Of a stretch of DNA of 64,000 bases, positions 8,145 through 17,180 are shown in pieces. A program made the position numbers and the translations under genes. Position 1 is the first letter of the stretch, and every line of letters begins with the position of its first letter. The notes under the pieces were generated by a model. The model was not told the DNA's origin. It did no database searches and saw only the letters and a list, made by a program, of their open reading frames with translations. Origin of the DNA: Lachnospiraceae bacterium (lineage in GTDB: Bacteria > Bacillota > Clostridia > Lachnospirales > Lachnospiraceae); the NCBI GenBank assembly GCA_014804795.1, contig JAAUZC010000020.1, positions 1 through 64,000 of the forward strand, read 5' to 3'.

Positions 8145-9947
8145 TTAATCCATCAAAGAAGAAATAAATTCTCCATTGTCAAATATACCTTCATACAGCA
8201 GATTCCCATCCGCGTCATATTCTCTGCCCTCACCTGAGTAACTCCCTGCCTGCCAATTACCTTCATATTTAATCTTCCCATTTGGCCAATAAGAAATGCC
8301 TTGACCATTCCATTCGTCATCAAGAAAATCCCCCTCATAATTTTTAATGCCAGTATTGTCATATGAGATGCCATATCCGCTTCGATAACCGTTTTCGCAA
8401 TTACCTTCATAATTGATTGTTCCACTTTCTAAATATATAGTTCCAAGGCCGTTTGGTTTCCCACTTGCAAAATCACCTTCATAATATTTTTCTCCATTTT
8501 CCCAAAACCAAGTCCCTTGTCCGTTCCAACTCCCGGAACTCCAATTTCCCGAATATTGAGGAGTTCCATCTCTATAATACTTGGTGCCAGTGCCATTCTT
8601 AACTCCATTGTTGAAACGACCATCATACTGAAGGGTCATTCCATCCTCATAATATAATTTGCCATATCCAGAATATTGATCGTCCTGCCATCCGCCAATA
8701 TATTCTATCGTTCCATCCTCCCGATAACTGGTGCCACTCCCACTCTTTTTGTCATCGACCCAATCCCCGTCAAATCGTGTATTACCATTTTGCCAGTAAA
8801 GCGTTCCCCTGCCGTTATAGTTATTTCCATCCCACTCTCCTATATATCGGACTCCTCCGCCGCTGAAATAGGAAGTTCCTTCAACAGATTTTCCACTCTC
8901 ATAAGTTCCATCAAAAAGAATAGTCCCATCTGGATAATACTTTTTCCCGGGTCCATTGATAGAGCCATTCAGATAAGTCCCCGCTATTTTATAAATCTTT
9001 TTATTAGAGGAATCTAAAAACCATTCATTTCCATAACCGTTATACTCCCCTCCGAAAAAGACCCCTTCATACTTGCTTTCTATACCATACAAGGTTCCGT
9101 AACCACAGTATTCGCCCTCTACGAACTGTCCCTCATAGTAAAGATTAGGATCCACATCTTCCCCTTTCTCGAACGTATATTCTGCATCGTATCGATATTC
9201 ACACCCCTGACCATCAGGGAGCCCATCTTTATAAAATCCCTCGTATACGCATTGATAGGATTGTGAAACCTCTGTATTATGAACAGTATTAATCAGTTCA
9301 AACTCTTTTCCATAACCGTCAAACAGGTTATTTTTAAATCCTCCAATATAAACAAGTTCACCCTGACTGTTGAACAGCCGACCCATTCCGGACGCAAATT
9401 CCCCAGTGGCATTACCAAAGTACTGCTGCATCTCTCCTGTACTGGAATTATTGATTTCCAATGGGCAATACTGCGTTTCCATGATGATATTCATTGCAAG
9501 AATAAGTGTGATGCATTCGACCACAACAATAACCAGATCACCCCGTTTTATGTTTTCCGCACGGCCATTCTGTTCGCCAGACTTTGCATAAAGTTTCGGA
9601 GAAAAATCAAGAGATAAAAATGAACATGCAGCCGAAATCAGTATGGAAGTGAACAGCGGATTCAGTGCCGTAACCGATTTATTAAAAGAATAAGATTTTT
9701 GAAAAAAAGGAAAGCAAATGATGAACAAAATCACAGTCGACAGCACCGTCATGATTAGAAACGGAAATGACATGAAAATTTTCGGGACTTTAATGGGATA
9801 AAGCCATATAATCCGCCCTCCCTTGCCGCAGTTGGGACATTTGCTTCGTTCCTCCTTTTTGAATTCATTTCTATCATAAGTAAATATTTTCTTGCAGTGC
9901 CTACATTTAAGGTAAAATGAATCCTTATCTTGTGCAATATAACGCAT
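8145..9947 (-). CDS. MORN-repeat membrane protein with zinc ribbon
   Basis: The protein (600 aa from the ATG at 9947) opens with a zinc ribbon, CRHC near residue 14 and CPNC about 20 residues later. Three probable membrane helices follow (about 45-170). From about residue 180 to the end run roughly 15 MORN-type repeats of about 23 residues (YEGxWxxGxxNGxGxxY pattern), for example FDGDWVDDKKSGSG and YEGNWQAGSYSGEG. MORN repeats form elongated sheets that bind membranes or proteins; a toxin, effector or immunity role cannot be assigned. The ORF track begins at a TTG (10037); I prefer the internal ATG because the extension lacks domain character. It is divergent from the barnase gene. No enzymatic domain is seen. 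Confidence 0.75.
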   Translation of the reverse strand: MRYIAQDKDSFYLKCRHCKKIFTYDRNEFKKEERSKCPNCGKGGRIIWLYPIKVPKIFMSFPFLIMTVLSTVILFIICFPFFQKSYSFNKSVTALNPLFTSILISAACSFLSLDFSPKLYAKSGEQNGRAENIKRGDLVIVVVECITLILAMNIIMETQYCPLEINNSSTGEMQQYFGNATGEFASGMGRLFNSQGELVYIGGFKNNLFDGYGKEFELINTVHNTEVSQSYQCVYEGFYKDGLPDGQGCEYRYDAEYTFEKGEDVDPNLYYEGQFVEGEYCGYGTLYGIESKYEGVFFGGEYNGYGNEWFLDSSNKKIYKIAGTYLNGSINGPGKKYYPDGTILFDGTYESGKSVEGTSYFSGGGVRYIGEWDGNNYNGRGTLYWQNGNTRFDGDWVDDKKSGSGTSYREDGTIEYIGGWQDDQYSGYGKLYYEDGMTLQYDGRFNNGVKNGTGTKYYRDGTPQYSGNWSSGSWNGQGTWFWENGEKYYEGDFASGKPNGLGTIYLESGTINYEGNCENGYRSGYGISYDNTGIKNYEGDFLDDEWNGQGISYWPNGKIKYEGNWQAGSYSGEGREYDADGNLLYEGIFDNGEFISSLMD

Positions 9948-10189
9948 AATAGTATCTTCCCCATAATAATCAATATTGTTTTTGTTGCCGGCTTCAAGAA
10001 ATACATAATACCCAGCATAGTCTCTGTTTAACAGCAATCAAAAACAGGCAATGTAGAACAGTAGAGCATTAGAAAATTCTTTTATATTTTCCCTCTCTAT
10101 ATTTTTTATATTTTATCAAAATTTGTCGAATTTGCAAACTGTTTTCTGCAACTTGATTTACCTTCATGATAATATTTCTCATATTTTTA
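9948..10189. other. AT-rich divergent intergenic region
   Basis: The spacer between the divergent MORN and barnase genes is very AT-rich, with T runs and no ORF of note. It holds the barnase promoter at its right end (10190-10218). On the minus strand only weak promoter-like hexamers are seen for the MORN gene (TTGATT, 16 bp, TATGCT). No repeats, tRNA or clear hairpin are visible. Confidence 0.5.
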
Positions 10190-10218
10190 TTGACAAAACT
10201 TTTCGGATATCACAAAAT
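10190..10218 (+). promoter_or_regulatory. Putative promoter of barnase/barstar genes
   Basis: A perfect -35 TTGACA (10190-10195) is followed after 17 bp by CAAAAT (10213-10218), which matches the -10 consensus at four of six positions. The start site would be about 40 bases before the GTG start codon of the RNase gene. Confidence 0.55.
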
Positions 10219-10263
10219 TGAAACAGAAAAACGCAAAGAACAAATATGTGAGGAGATATAAAA

Positions 10264-10791
10264 GTGAAAAAACGACTACACTTTTTTATAATACCGCTGC
10301 TGCTTTTTATGTTAGCCGGCTGCGGTCAGACCCCTGAACCCCCTGTCACAGAAGCGTCCCAAACTGCTGTCGATTCCACAACAGCAATTGAATCAAATGA
10401 GCGGGACAATCTCAATACAGATGCCGACGCCCCTGTCCTATCGGAAGACGGCTCCTACACCTCCAAGGAGGATGTGGCTCTATACATTTATCAATATGGA
10501 CATCTGCCTTCAAACTTCATCACCAAAAAGGAAGCAGAAGAGCTGGGCTGGAGCGGCGGCTCTCTGGAACCCTATGCACCGGGCAAGTGTATCGGCGGAA
10601 ACCGATTCGGCAATTATGAGGGACTCCTGCCGCAAAAGGATGGCCGCAGCTATACCGAATGTGACATAGACACTCTGGGAGCCGACAAACGCGGTGCCAA
10701 GCGCATTGTATTTTCTAATGATGGTCTGATATACTATACGGAAGATCACTATAAAAGCTTTGAACTTTTATACGGCGAAGCCGATCCCTGA
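10264..10791 (+). CDS. Barnase-like ribonuclease lipoprotein
   Basis: A signal peptide with lipobox LAGC (Cys20) is followed by a Thr/Ser/Asp-rich linker to about residue 60, then a complete barnase fold region. It matches barnase by eye: LPSNFITKKEAEELGW, APGKCIGG, then the catalytic set. Glu132 would be the general base (barnase Glu73), Arg143 and Arg147 correspond to Arg83 and Arg87, and His162 in EDHYKSF corresponds to His102; Arg-to-Arg and Arg-to-His spacings equal those of barnase. It should cleave RNA at the cell surface or after release. Start is a GTG with GAGGAG upstream. A barstar-like gene follows 76 bp later, as expected for self-protection. Anchoring as a lipoprotein is unusual for barnase. 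Confidence 0.88.
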   Translation: MKKRLHFFIIPLLLFMLAGCGQTPEPPVTEASQTAVDSTTAIESNERDNLNTDADAPVLSEDGSYTSKEDVALYIYQYGHLPSNFITKKEAEELGWSGGSLEPYAPGKCIGGNRFGNYEGLLPQKDGRSYTECDIDTLGADKRGAKRIVFSNDGLIYYTEDHYKSFELLYGEADP

Positions 10792-10867
10792 TCAGAATGA
10801 AATACAGCAACGGACATTACACCCAAAATTTATCGGAAACCCCGAAACCGGAAAAGCCATCACAAAA

Positions 10868-11158
10868 ATGGAGATAACCAGAAAGATGCTTATTTGTATA
10901 TTAGACGGAAACAACATCACAAACAGAGAAATACTCCACGACACGTTAGCCGCCTCCCTTCAGTTTCCCGATTGGTACGGCAGGAATCTGGATGCCTTAT
11001 ACGACTGTCTCTCGGAAATACGGGAGGAAACCGAGATCCTGCTTTTGCATGAAGAAGCTCTGGAAAATCATCTGGGATGCTATTCCAAAGCCTTTAGAAA
11101 ATCAGTAGATGACGCATGTCTGGAAAATTCCAGAATACATTTTAAGTCATACACCTAA
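10868..11158 (+). CDS. Barstar family ribonuclease inhibitor
   Basis: This 96-aa protein carries the barstar core: FPDWYGRNLDALYDCL aligns with barstar PEYYGENLDALWDCL, including both aspartates (barstar Asp35 and Asp39) that block the RNase active site. It has no signal peptide, so it should act in the cytoplasm on RNase not yet exported. The ORF track starts at 10760 inside the RNase gene; I choose the ATG at 10868 (another ATG at 10886 is possible, weak ribosome binding sites for both). It follows the RNase gene on the same strand and ends 14 bp from the convergent HD-GYP gene, with no clear terminator in between. Confidence 0.85.
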   Translation: MEITRKMLICILDGNNITNREILHDTLAASLQFPDWYGRNLDALYDCLSEIREETEILLLHEEALENHLGCYSKAFRKSVDDACLENSRIHFKSYT

Positions 11159-11172
11159 GCTGTTAAGACTAT

Positions 11173-12258
11173 CTATTGTTCATCAGGTATCCGATAGGCT
11201 TTACTGATCTCCTCTTCCACAGCAAAAAAGCAGTCTAAAAGATGAGGATTAAATACTCCGCAAGCCCCCGACCATATCATTTCCAGCACCTTCTTTCTGG
11301 GAAACGGTCCTTTATAGACACGCGGACTGTTCAGAGCATCATATACGTCGGCCAAAGAAACAATCTGAGCCCAAGGGGATATCTCATCTTTCGCCAAATG
11401 ATCAGGATATCCATTTCCATCCCACCGCTCATGGTGATGACAGGCAATATCACACGCATATTTGTAGATGCCGCCCTCTCTCAGCTGGGTGATTTTTTCC
11501 AATAATACCACGCCCTGTGTTGTATGGGTCTTCATGATCTCATACTCTTCATTCGTCAGCTTTCCCGGCTTTGTCAGAATTTCATCGGGAATCGCAATCT
11601 TTCCCACATCATGCATGATAGAGGCAATCGCAATATTCTCGATTTCCTCTGCGCTCAACCCTTCAACAAAATCCGTATTCTCCAGTATGAACTTTGTAAT
11701 ATCATAGATACGGTTTACATGCTCACCCGATTCTGCATCACGGAATTCAATGGCGGTAGCCAACGCTTCTATCATACCCCGGTTCAACCGGCTGATTCTG
11801 TTCGACTGTTCTTTCAGTTCGAACTTTTGCATTTCTATCATATTATGGAGGCGTTTCCGGGCGGCAAACAGTTCAAGGACCGACTGAACCCGTCGACGCA
11901 CCCTGTGAGGCATCACAGGCTTCATAATGATATCCATTACTCCAAGCTCATAAGCCTCCTGTTCCAATATGATTTCATTCTCAGCCGTGATCAGGAATAC
12001 GGGAATCTCATCCAGCACTTTCATCTTCGCCAGATGCCGCAAGACCGTCATGCCATCCATACCCGGCATAACTACATCCAGTAAAATAGCACAAAAACTC
12101 TCACGGTTCGTCAGAACCTCCGAGAGGCCCTCACTTCCGCTTCCCACTTCTCTGACCTTATAAAAATTCTCAAAAATCTTTCCCAGAATCCTACGATTTA
12201 CTAAATCATCGTCAATGATCAAAATGGTATTAAAACTATCCCTGTCATGCTGCTCCAT
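11173..12258 (-). CDS. Response regulator with HD-GYP domain
   Basis: The N-terminal receiver domain (about 10-130) has the acidic pocket IIDDD and phospho-acceptor Asp61 in LLDVVMPGMDG. A coiled linker leads to an HD-GYP domain (165-355) with an intact HDVGK (His216-Asp217) and HHERWDGNGYP (GYP at 283-285). HD-GYP proteins hydrolyse cyclic di-GMP or related cyclic dinucleotides, so phosphorylation probably controls second-messenger breakdown. It is last in a minus-strand group of kinase, HPt and a related regulator, 39 bp after the latter, so it is probably an output of that phosphorelay (inference). Confidence 0.9.
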   Translation of the reverse strand: MEQHDRDSFNTILIIDDDLVNRRILGKIFENFYKVREVGSGSEGLSEVLTNRESFCAILLDVVMPGMDGMTVLRHLAKMKVLDEIPVFLITAENEIILEQEAYELGVMDIIMKPVMPHRVRRRVQSVLELFAARKRLHNMIEMQKFELKEQSNRISRLNRGMIEALATAIEFRDAESGEHVNRIYDITKFILENTDFVEGLSAEEIENIAIASIMHDVGKIAIPDEILTKPGKLTNEEYEIMKTHTTQGVVLLEKITQLREGGIYKYACDIACHHHERWDGNGYPDHLAKDEISPWAQIVSLADVYDALNSPRVYKGPFPRKKVLEMIWSGACGVFNPHLLDCFFAVEEEISKAYRIPDEQ

Positions 12259-12297
12259 AATATCTACTCCCCATCAATGCCCGGCCTGTATCTTTCT

Positions 12298-13317
12298 TTA
12301 TAAATAATAATCAAAAATCAAAGGCTCACATTCTTCCAGCAAATTATATACTTCTTTACCTGCCACGGACATGCCGTCCTCTACCAGATGTGCAATAATA
12401 AACTTGATCGGCTTGGCCTTATCGCCATAGAATCTTGAACGCCTTTCATCCAATTCATCCAGTACCCGGCAAATCTGATTATAAATGGAATTACACTTTC
12501 CCTTGATTCCATGAGGATATCCTCTCCCGTCATAACGTTCATGATGGTGGAGGCACATACCGGAACATATCTCCACGAAATACCGGCAGGCTTTTGATCT
12601 GTTCAGCTTGATCAGATTGGCGCCCAATATCGTATGCTTTTCCTTATCCCGGTTCTTCACAAAACCTTCTAACGAGTCTTTCTGCTTTTCCTCCGGAACG
12701 AACATTTCGCCGATATCGCAAAAATATGCCGCTTTACTGATAAGCATGATACTGTCCGGATTCAAATCTCCTCCGCGCCTGCGGTATGCATTCAACATGA
12801 TCTGCATCAGATCTGCCCGCCTCTGATACCGTTCATCGCTCTTCTCATGATTATCCAGATAAGCCTTATAAATGGTCTCCAGATCCGCAATATATTTCAT
12901 TGTCTCTATCAGTTCTTCCCTTGTAAGATCATACTCGGGAATAACCCCCGTTCTTAACCTGAGACGTTCCAGCACATCATCTTTGTCATATGGCTTCTTG
13001 ATAAATTCGCTCACATCATACTGAACCGCTTTCTGCACGTTCTCTATCGTGGTCTCTGTAGACACTACCAATACCGGAATATCATCTATTCCTTTTTCTT
13101 TCATAAAACTCAATACATCAAATCCGTCAATATGAGGCATAGACAAATCTAACAAAATCACATCCAGTTCATCTCTCATCGTAGTAATATATTCAAACGC
13201 CTTGTTTCCGCTGTCTGCCTCTATAACCTTAAAAGAGCTCTCCAGAATGTTTTTCAAAATCATTCTGTCTACCATACTGTCATCTACGATCAATACCCGC
13301 TTTACATCCTGTGCCAT
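12298..13317 (-). CDS. Response regulator with degenerate HD-GYP domain
   Basis: A receiver domain (1-125, IVDDS and acceptor Asp57 in LLDLSMPHIDG) is joined to an HD-GYP-like domain (about 150-335). The family signature HDxGK reads FCDIGEMF here, so the first metal-binding His is Cys200 and the Lys is Glu. The GYP region (HHHERYDGRGYP, 266-268) is kept. Loss of the HD pair suggests it no longer hydrolyses cyclic dinucleotides and instead acts as a sensor, scaffold or partner of the intact HD-GYP regulator downstream (inference). It sits between the HPt gene (51 bp gap) and that regulator. Confidence 0.85.
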   Translation of the reverse strand: MAQDVKRVLIVDDSMVDRMILKNILESSFKVIEADSGNKAFEYITTMRDELDVILLDLSMPHIDGFDVLSFMKEKGIDDIPVLVVSTETTIENVQKAVQYDVSEFIKKPYDKDDVLERLRLRTGVIPEYDLTREELIETMKYIADLETIYKAYLDNHEKSDERYQRRADLMQIMLNAYRRRGGDLNPDSIMLISKAAYFCDIGEMFVPEEKQKDSLEGFVKNRDKEKHTILGANLIKLNRSKACRYFVEICSGMCLHHHERYDGRGYPHGIKGKCNSIYNQICRVLDELDERRSRFYGDKAKPIKFIIAHLVEDGMSVAGKEVYNLLEECEPLIFDYYL

Positions 13318-13368
13318 TTTCCGCTTCTCTCCTGCTCTGCAATCTATCTTTTTGCCGCCCCGGTTTCA

Positions 13369-13725
13369 TCATGCCCCGTGATTTTTAATACATTCCACAA
13401 TTTTCTCCTGAACAGGCAGCACCTTCTCCATCGCTACTCCCGCTTCTTTTGGCTTGCCGTCCCGCAATAGTCCCAGTACTTCCATATAACCGTTAAAAAG
13501 CGGTGTGATCGATAAATTCCCGGTCATCCCCTTCATCATATGTACCTGTCCTATCAAATCCTCTACATTATCCTTTGCAAAATCTTCAAGGTTGATCTTG
13601 TTTTCATTTACCGTATCCACAAATATTCCAAGCATTGTCTCATAGAAGGCCTCATCGCCCATCACGCGATCGATTCCTTCATCTACATTCACTCCCAAGC
13701 TCTCCAACTCATCTCTGTATCCCAT
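13369..13725 (-). CDS. Histidine phosphotransfer (HPt) protein
   Basis: This 118-aa helical protein has the HPt signature VHMMKGMTGNL, with His62 as the phospho-accepting residue and the usual Lys-Gly three and four residues later. HPt proteins pass phosphate between receiver domains. Its place 27 bp downstream of the hybrid kinase and just before two response regulators makes it the probable link from the kinase receivers to those regulators. It may also serve the second, divergent kinase (inference). Confidence 0.85.
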   Translation of the reverse strand: MGYRDELESLGVNVDEGIDRVMGDEAFYETMLGIFVDTVNENKINLEDFAKDNVEDLIGQVHMMKGMTGNLSITPLFNGYMEVLGLLRDGKPKEAGVAMEKVLPVQEKIVECIKNHGA

Positions 13726-13752
13726 AATTCACTCCATTCATTCTACTTTCTA

Positions 13753-16710
13753 TTATGCATTTGTTAACAGTTCCTTTTTATCTAACACATCTTTTATTGT
13801 TTTTTCAAGCACTTCCAACATGATCGGTTTCGCCACATGGGCATCCATGCCCGCCTCCAATGCATCTGCCACATCTTCCACAAATGCATTCGCTGTCATG
13901 GCAATAATGGGAATGGTCTCCGCACAGGGATGATGCCCTGTTCGTATCACTCTTGTGGCCTGATAACCATCCATTACAGGCATCTTCACATCCATAAGGA
14001 TAAAATCATACGCCTCTATTTCGGAAGCTTCAAACAGGTCCACGGCCTCCTGCCCGTTTTCCGCCACATCATAGGTTGCTCCGCAGGATGTAAGTATTTT
14101 CTGCAGAACGAACCTGTTGACCTTATTATCCTCCACCATCAGGATATGCTTATCTTTCATGATGCTGTCCCTTGCCTTAGACAGTCCAGCTCCTTCAGAA
14201 GAATTTTTGTATGTCACCCGCTTAATAGCTTCCTTAAATGTAGACAGGAAAAACGGTTTTGACATAAAGTGGTCTATCCCCACCTCCTGAGCCTCTTCTT
14301 CAATATCAGTCCAGTCATAAGCGGTGATGAGCAAAATCGGAATCTTCTGTTTATAATCTCTCCGAATCAGTCCTGCCACCTCCAAGCCGTTTGCTTTCGG
14401 CATCTGCCAATCCAGTAAGATCAGATCATAGGGTTCTCCTCTTTCCTTTGCCTCACACAGCGCGCTGACCACCATCTCTCCGTCTGTAACATAATCTACG
14501 GTGACTCCCCTCTCGGACATGACCTGAACTACATTCTCACACACATCCCTGTCATCATCCACTACGATGATACGCCTGATGCCATGTTCTTCCCAAAAAC
14601 CCGAATCTTCTTCCTTTTCCTGTATCCGCAGATTCAGTTCCACTGTAAACACAGACCCCTCCCCCAGTCTGCTCTCTATCGACAGTCTGCCGCCCATGAT
14701 ATCCACCAGATTTTTGGTGATAGCCATGCCAAGTCCCGTGCCCTGAACCTCATTTACCATCGAATTCTGTTCCCGGGTAAAAGGATCAAAAATAACTTTC
14801 TGATACTCTTCGGACATCCCCGGTCCGTTATCCTTTATTTGAAAAAGAATATGGCTGAAACCCTTTGAAATCTGCGGCAGTTCTCTCGCCGTAAATTCAA
14901 TCCTGCCGCCTTTTGGCGTATACTTCACCGCATTTGACAAAATATTGATAAAAATCTGATTGATACGCGTCTTATCTCCTATCAGATGCTCATATCTGAA
15001 ACAGGACGTATTGATAATCAGAGTCTGCTCTTTTGCCTTCACCTGAGGACGGATAATACTGTTGATCCTCTCGATAAGCTCCGCGAGATTCACTTCTCCG
15101 ATGTTCAGCATCATTTTACCGCTCTCAATTTTGTTCATATCCAGAACATCATTGATCAATCCCAGCAAATACTGGCTCGAAGCATCTATCCTCTTCGTAT
15201 ACTCCAATACGCTCTCGGGATTGTCCGCTTCCTGCTGCAGCAATGTAACAAGACCTATGATCGCATTCATCGGAGTCCTGATATCATGGCTCACACTGCT
15301 CAAAAATGTGCTTTTCGCCTTATTTGCTTCCTTTGCCGAATCTAACGCTGTCTTCAGGCTATCCTGTATTTTTCTGTTTTCTGTTCTGTCAGATATATAG
15401 AAAACATATTTCTTCTCGTCCTGTATGTACGTGCAGTAAACAGTCTCCTGAAACCATTTACGCTCCCCTGTCTTAGGATTGACCCGCTCCACCTCTATCG
15501 GCGGCAGCGACTCATCTTCCTTCATCCCATCCAGCATATCCTCTGTGAAAGCCAATGCCTTTAAATCACCCAGGGGTTCCCCCGGCGAAATGGAAATGCC
15601 CCACAGACGTTCAAAATTCGGACTGACATACTCTACGATCTTTTCGTTCTCCTCCAGCATGATATAGGCATCATCCGTATTATTCGCAAGATAGTTTGCC
15701 AGAATTCTGAACTGCTGCTCTTTGTATTCTTTTTCCAGTTCCTTCTCTAAGAGATCTCTGTGAGCCCCCCAGGCAAATAAAACAAATGTGAACAAAAACG
15801 CTATCAGCACGACTGCAACCGCAATACCTGTCTGGGAACCGCTTACGATCCGGTTCGCCTCATCCATGACCGCCGTTCTGGGTACAATAGATATCAGAAA
15901 CCATCCGTCCACATTATCCAACGGAATATAAGTATATATGTATGCGTTCTCTTCTTCATGGAAAACTATCGTTCCGGTCTTATCCTCATTCAGCGCCACT
16001 TTCAACTCGGCAATCTGTTCCTCGCAGTCCTCATCGCCTTCATACATATCAAAAATATTTTGTCCGATGGGATCCCTTTCCGTTTGAAACGGACGCACCA
16101 GAACATCACCGTCAGCGTTCACAACATATGCGAACCCCTGATCATTATAAAAAGAAAGGGTGAATTCTTCCGAAATCCGGTCCGACTCATATCCTTTCTG
16201 AATCATCCCTTTCGCGCCGTCCTTAAAAGTAAAGCGCTCATAATACCCAAACATCTGCGTCTCCGTATATATGCTGATATACGACTCCCTGACGCCTGTG
16301 TCCGAATAACCGAGCAGGTTATTCCAGCCTTTCTCGCTTAACTGTGTGACTTCCTTTGACTTACTGTTGTAATATTCTCCCGTATCCAGATTTATTACGC
16401 TGTAAATCGCACCTACATCAAAAAAAACCGCCAGCTTATCCTGGATCCTTTCCACATCCTCAGAATCCAGGCTGGAAAAATCCCCCGCATAGCTGTGGAT
16501 CCGCTCCAGATCCCTTCTGATAAAACTGTCAAATGCCTGTTGATGCTGCTTTGTCACGATTTGGACATTCGCGATCGTCTGATCCATCAGGCAGTCTCTT
16601 ATATATCGTATATAGTAGAAAGATGCCACTATTACAAATACTATGCTTGCCACACCCACAAAATACATCCAATACTTTTGAAGGTATCCCCTCTTTCTTT
16701 TCTCACCCAT
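13753..16710 (-). CDS. Hybrid sensor histidine kinase with two receiver domains (kinase 1)
   Basis: This 985-aa membrane protein has, in order, a helix (13-35), an extracellular sensor region (about 40-285, likely dCache type), a second helix (293-315), a PAS-like domain (335-450) and a HisKA domain with His475 in SSVSHDIRTP. Next come an ATPase with N, G1 and G2 boxes (NILSNAVKYTP, DNGPGM, GTGLGMAI), then receiver 1 (713-830, Asp767 in LLDWQMPKANG) and receiver 2 (855-975, Asp907 in LMDVKMPVMDG). It should sense an external signal and start a phosphorelay. Start: ATG after AAAGGTGAACAGCGG. The nearby kinase 17181-20132 is a full-length paralogue. The operon continues into HPt and two HD-GYP-type regulators. 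Confidence 0.93.
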   Translation of the reverse strand: MGEKRKRGYLQKYWMYFVGVASIVFVIVASFYYIRYIRDCLMDQTIANVQIVTKQHQQAFDSFIRRDLERIHSYAGDFSSLDSEDVERIQDKLAVFFDVGAIYSVINLDTGEYYNSKSKEVTQLSEKGWNNLLGYSDTGVRESYISIYTETQMFGYYERFTFKDGAKGMIQKGYESDRISEEFTLSFYNDQGFAYVVNADGDVLVRPFQTERDPIGQNIFDMYEGDEDCEEQIAELKVALNEDKTGTIVFHEEENAYIYTYIPLDNVDGWFLISIVPRTAVMDEANRIVSGSQTGIAVAVVLIAFLFTFVLFAWGAHRDLLEKELEKEYKEQQFRILANYLANNTDDAYIMLEENEKIVEYVSPNFERLWGISISPGEPLGDLKALAFTEDMLDGMKEDESLPPIEVERVNPKTGERKWFQETVYCTYIQDEKKYVFYISDRTENRKIQDSLKTALDSAKEANKAKSTFLSSVSHDIRTPMNAIIGLVTLLQQEADNPESVLEYTKRIDASSQYLLGLINDVLDMNKIESGKMMLNIGEVNLAELIERINSIIRPQVKAKEQTLIINTSCFRYEHLIGDKTRINQIFINILSNAVKYTPKGGRIEFTARELPQISKGFSHILFQIKDNGPGMSEEYQKVIFDPFTREQNSMVNEVQGTGLGMAITKNLVDIMGGRLSIESRLGEGSVFTVELNLRIQEKEEDSGFWEEHGIRRIIVVDDDRDVCENVVQVMSERGVTVDYVTDGEMVVSALCEAKERGEPYDLILLDWQMPKANGLEVAGLIRRDYKQKIPILLITAYDWTDIEEEAQEVGIDHFMSKPFFLSTFKEAIKRVTYKNSSEGAGLSKARDSIMKDKHILMVEDNKVNRFVLQKILTSCGATYDVAENGQEAVDLFEASEIEAYDFILMDVKMPVMDGYQATRVIRTGHHPCAETIPIIAMTANAFVEDVADALEAGMDAHVAKPIMLEVLEKTIKDVLDKKELLTNA

Positions 16711-16731
16711 CCGCTGTTCACCTTTCTGTCC

Positions 16732-16944
16732 CTAAACATCCGGATATCTTCTCTGCCCCAACCGCTTTTCGGCATCCCTCTGCCCAACTACACAGTCGTG
16801 TGCGTACTTCATCAACATTGCTGTCATTAGCAGCAGCTCCTGATTTTCCGGCGGAAGCTCATTTGCGTTATTCACAGTCTCATTTAGTGTAGTAACTTTA
16901 TCTGCAGAATCGCTTTGCCTTGTCCATGTCTTCTTAAATTTCAT
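16732..16944 (-). CDS. Doubtful small ORF upstream of kinase 1
   Basis: A 70-aa frame (from ATG 16944, MKFKKTWTRQ) ends 21 bp before kinase 1, and the kinase ribosome binding site lies in that gap. The middle, NELPPENQELLLMTAMLMK, looks like a protein helix. The longer ATG at 16974 used by the ORF track lies inside the promoter spacer (16965-16993), so it cannot be the start. The ATG at 16944 has no Shine-Dalgarno sequence. It may be a small leader cistron or simply the 5' untranslated region. Confidence 0.3.
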   Translation of the reverse strand: MKFKKTWTRQSDSADKVTTLNETVNNANELPPENQELLLMTAMLMKYAHDCVVGQRDAEKRLGQRRYPDV

Positions 16945-16964
16945 ATTATGTTTTACATTAATAA

Positions 16965-16993
16965 ATTGTACCATCGGGTCTTTTCATTGTCAA
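16965..16993 (-). promoter_or_regulatory. Sigma-A promoter of the kinase 1 operon
   Basis: On the minus strand TTGACA (16988-16993) is followed by exactly 17 bp and TACAAT (16965-16970), a near-consensus promoter. It is back to back with the kinase 2 promoter, only 41 bp apart, so a single bound regulator could affect both. Confidence 0.75.
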
Positions 16994-17034
16994 TGAATAT
17001 CACCAAAAATCGATCATACACCGGATGAACTTCC

Positions 17035-17063
17035 TTGACAATAAATTTACGGTAATATATACT
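17035..17063 (+). promoter_or_regulatory. Sigma-A promoter of kinase 2
   Basis: TTGACA (17035-17040), a 17-bp spacer and TATACT (17058-17063) make a near-consensus promoter. The leader to the ATG at 17181 is about 110 bases and can form a CCGATA/TATCGG hairpin. No known riboswitch, including the cyclic di-GMP type I class, is recognisable in it. Confidence 0.75.
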
Positions 17064-17180
17064 GACTATGGAAGCAACATCTGAAACAGGGCAATAGGTA
17101 ACCGATACATGTGCTGTTCAGTCTATCGGCAGACAGAGCAGCATTCACAAAGATATACCCAAATATGAAGGTGGTTCGGA

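Noticed and set aside
17064-17180. Cyclic di-GMP riboswitch in the kinase 2 leader
   Set aside because: The conserved bases of the type I class are not present; only a simple hairpin is seen.
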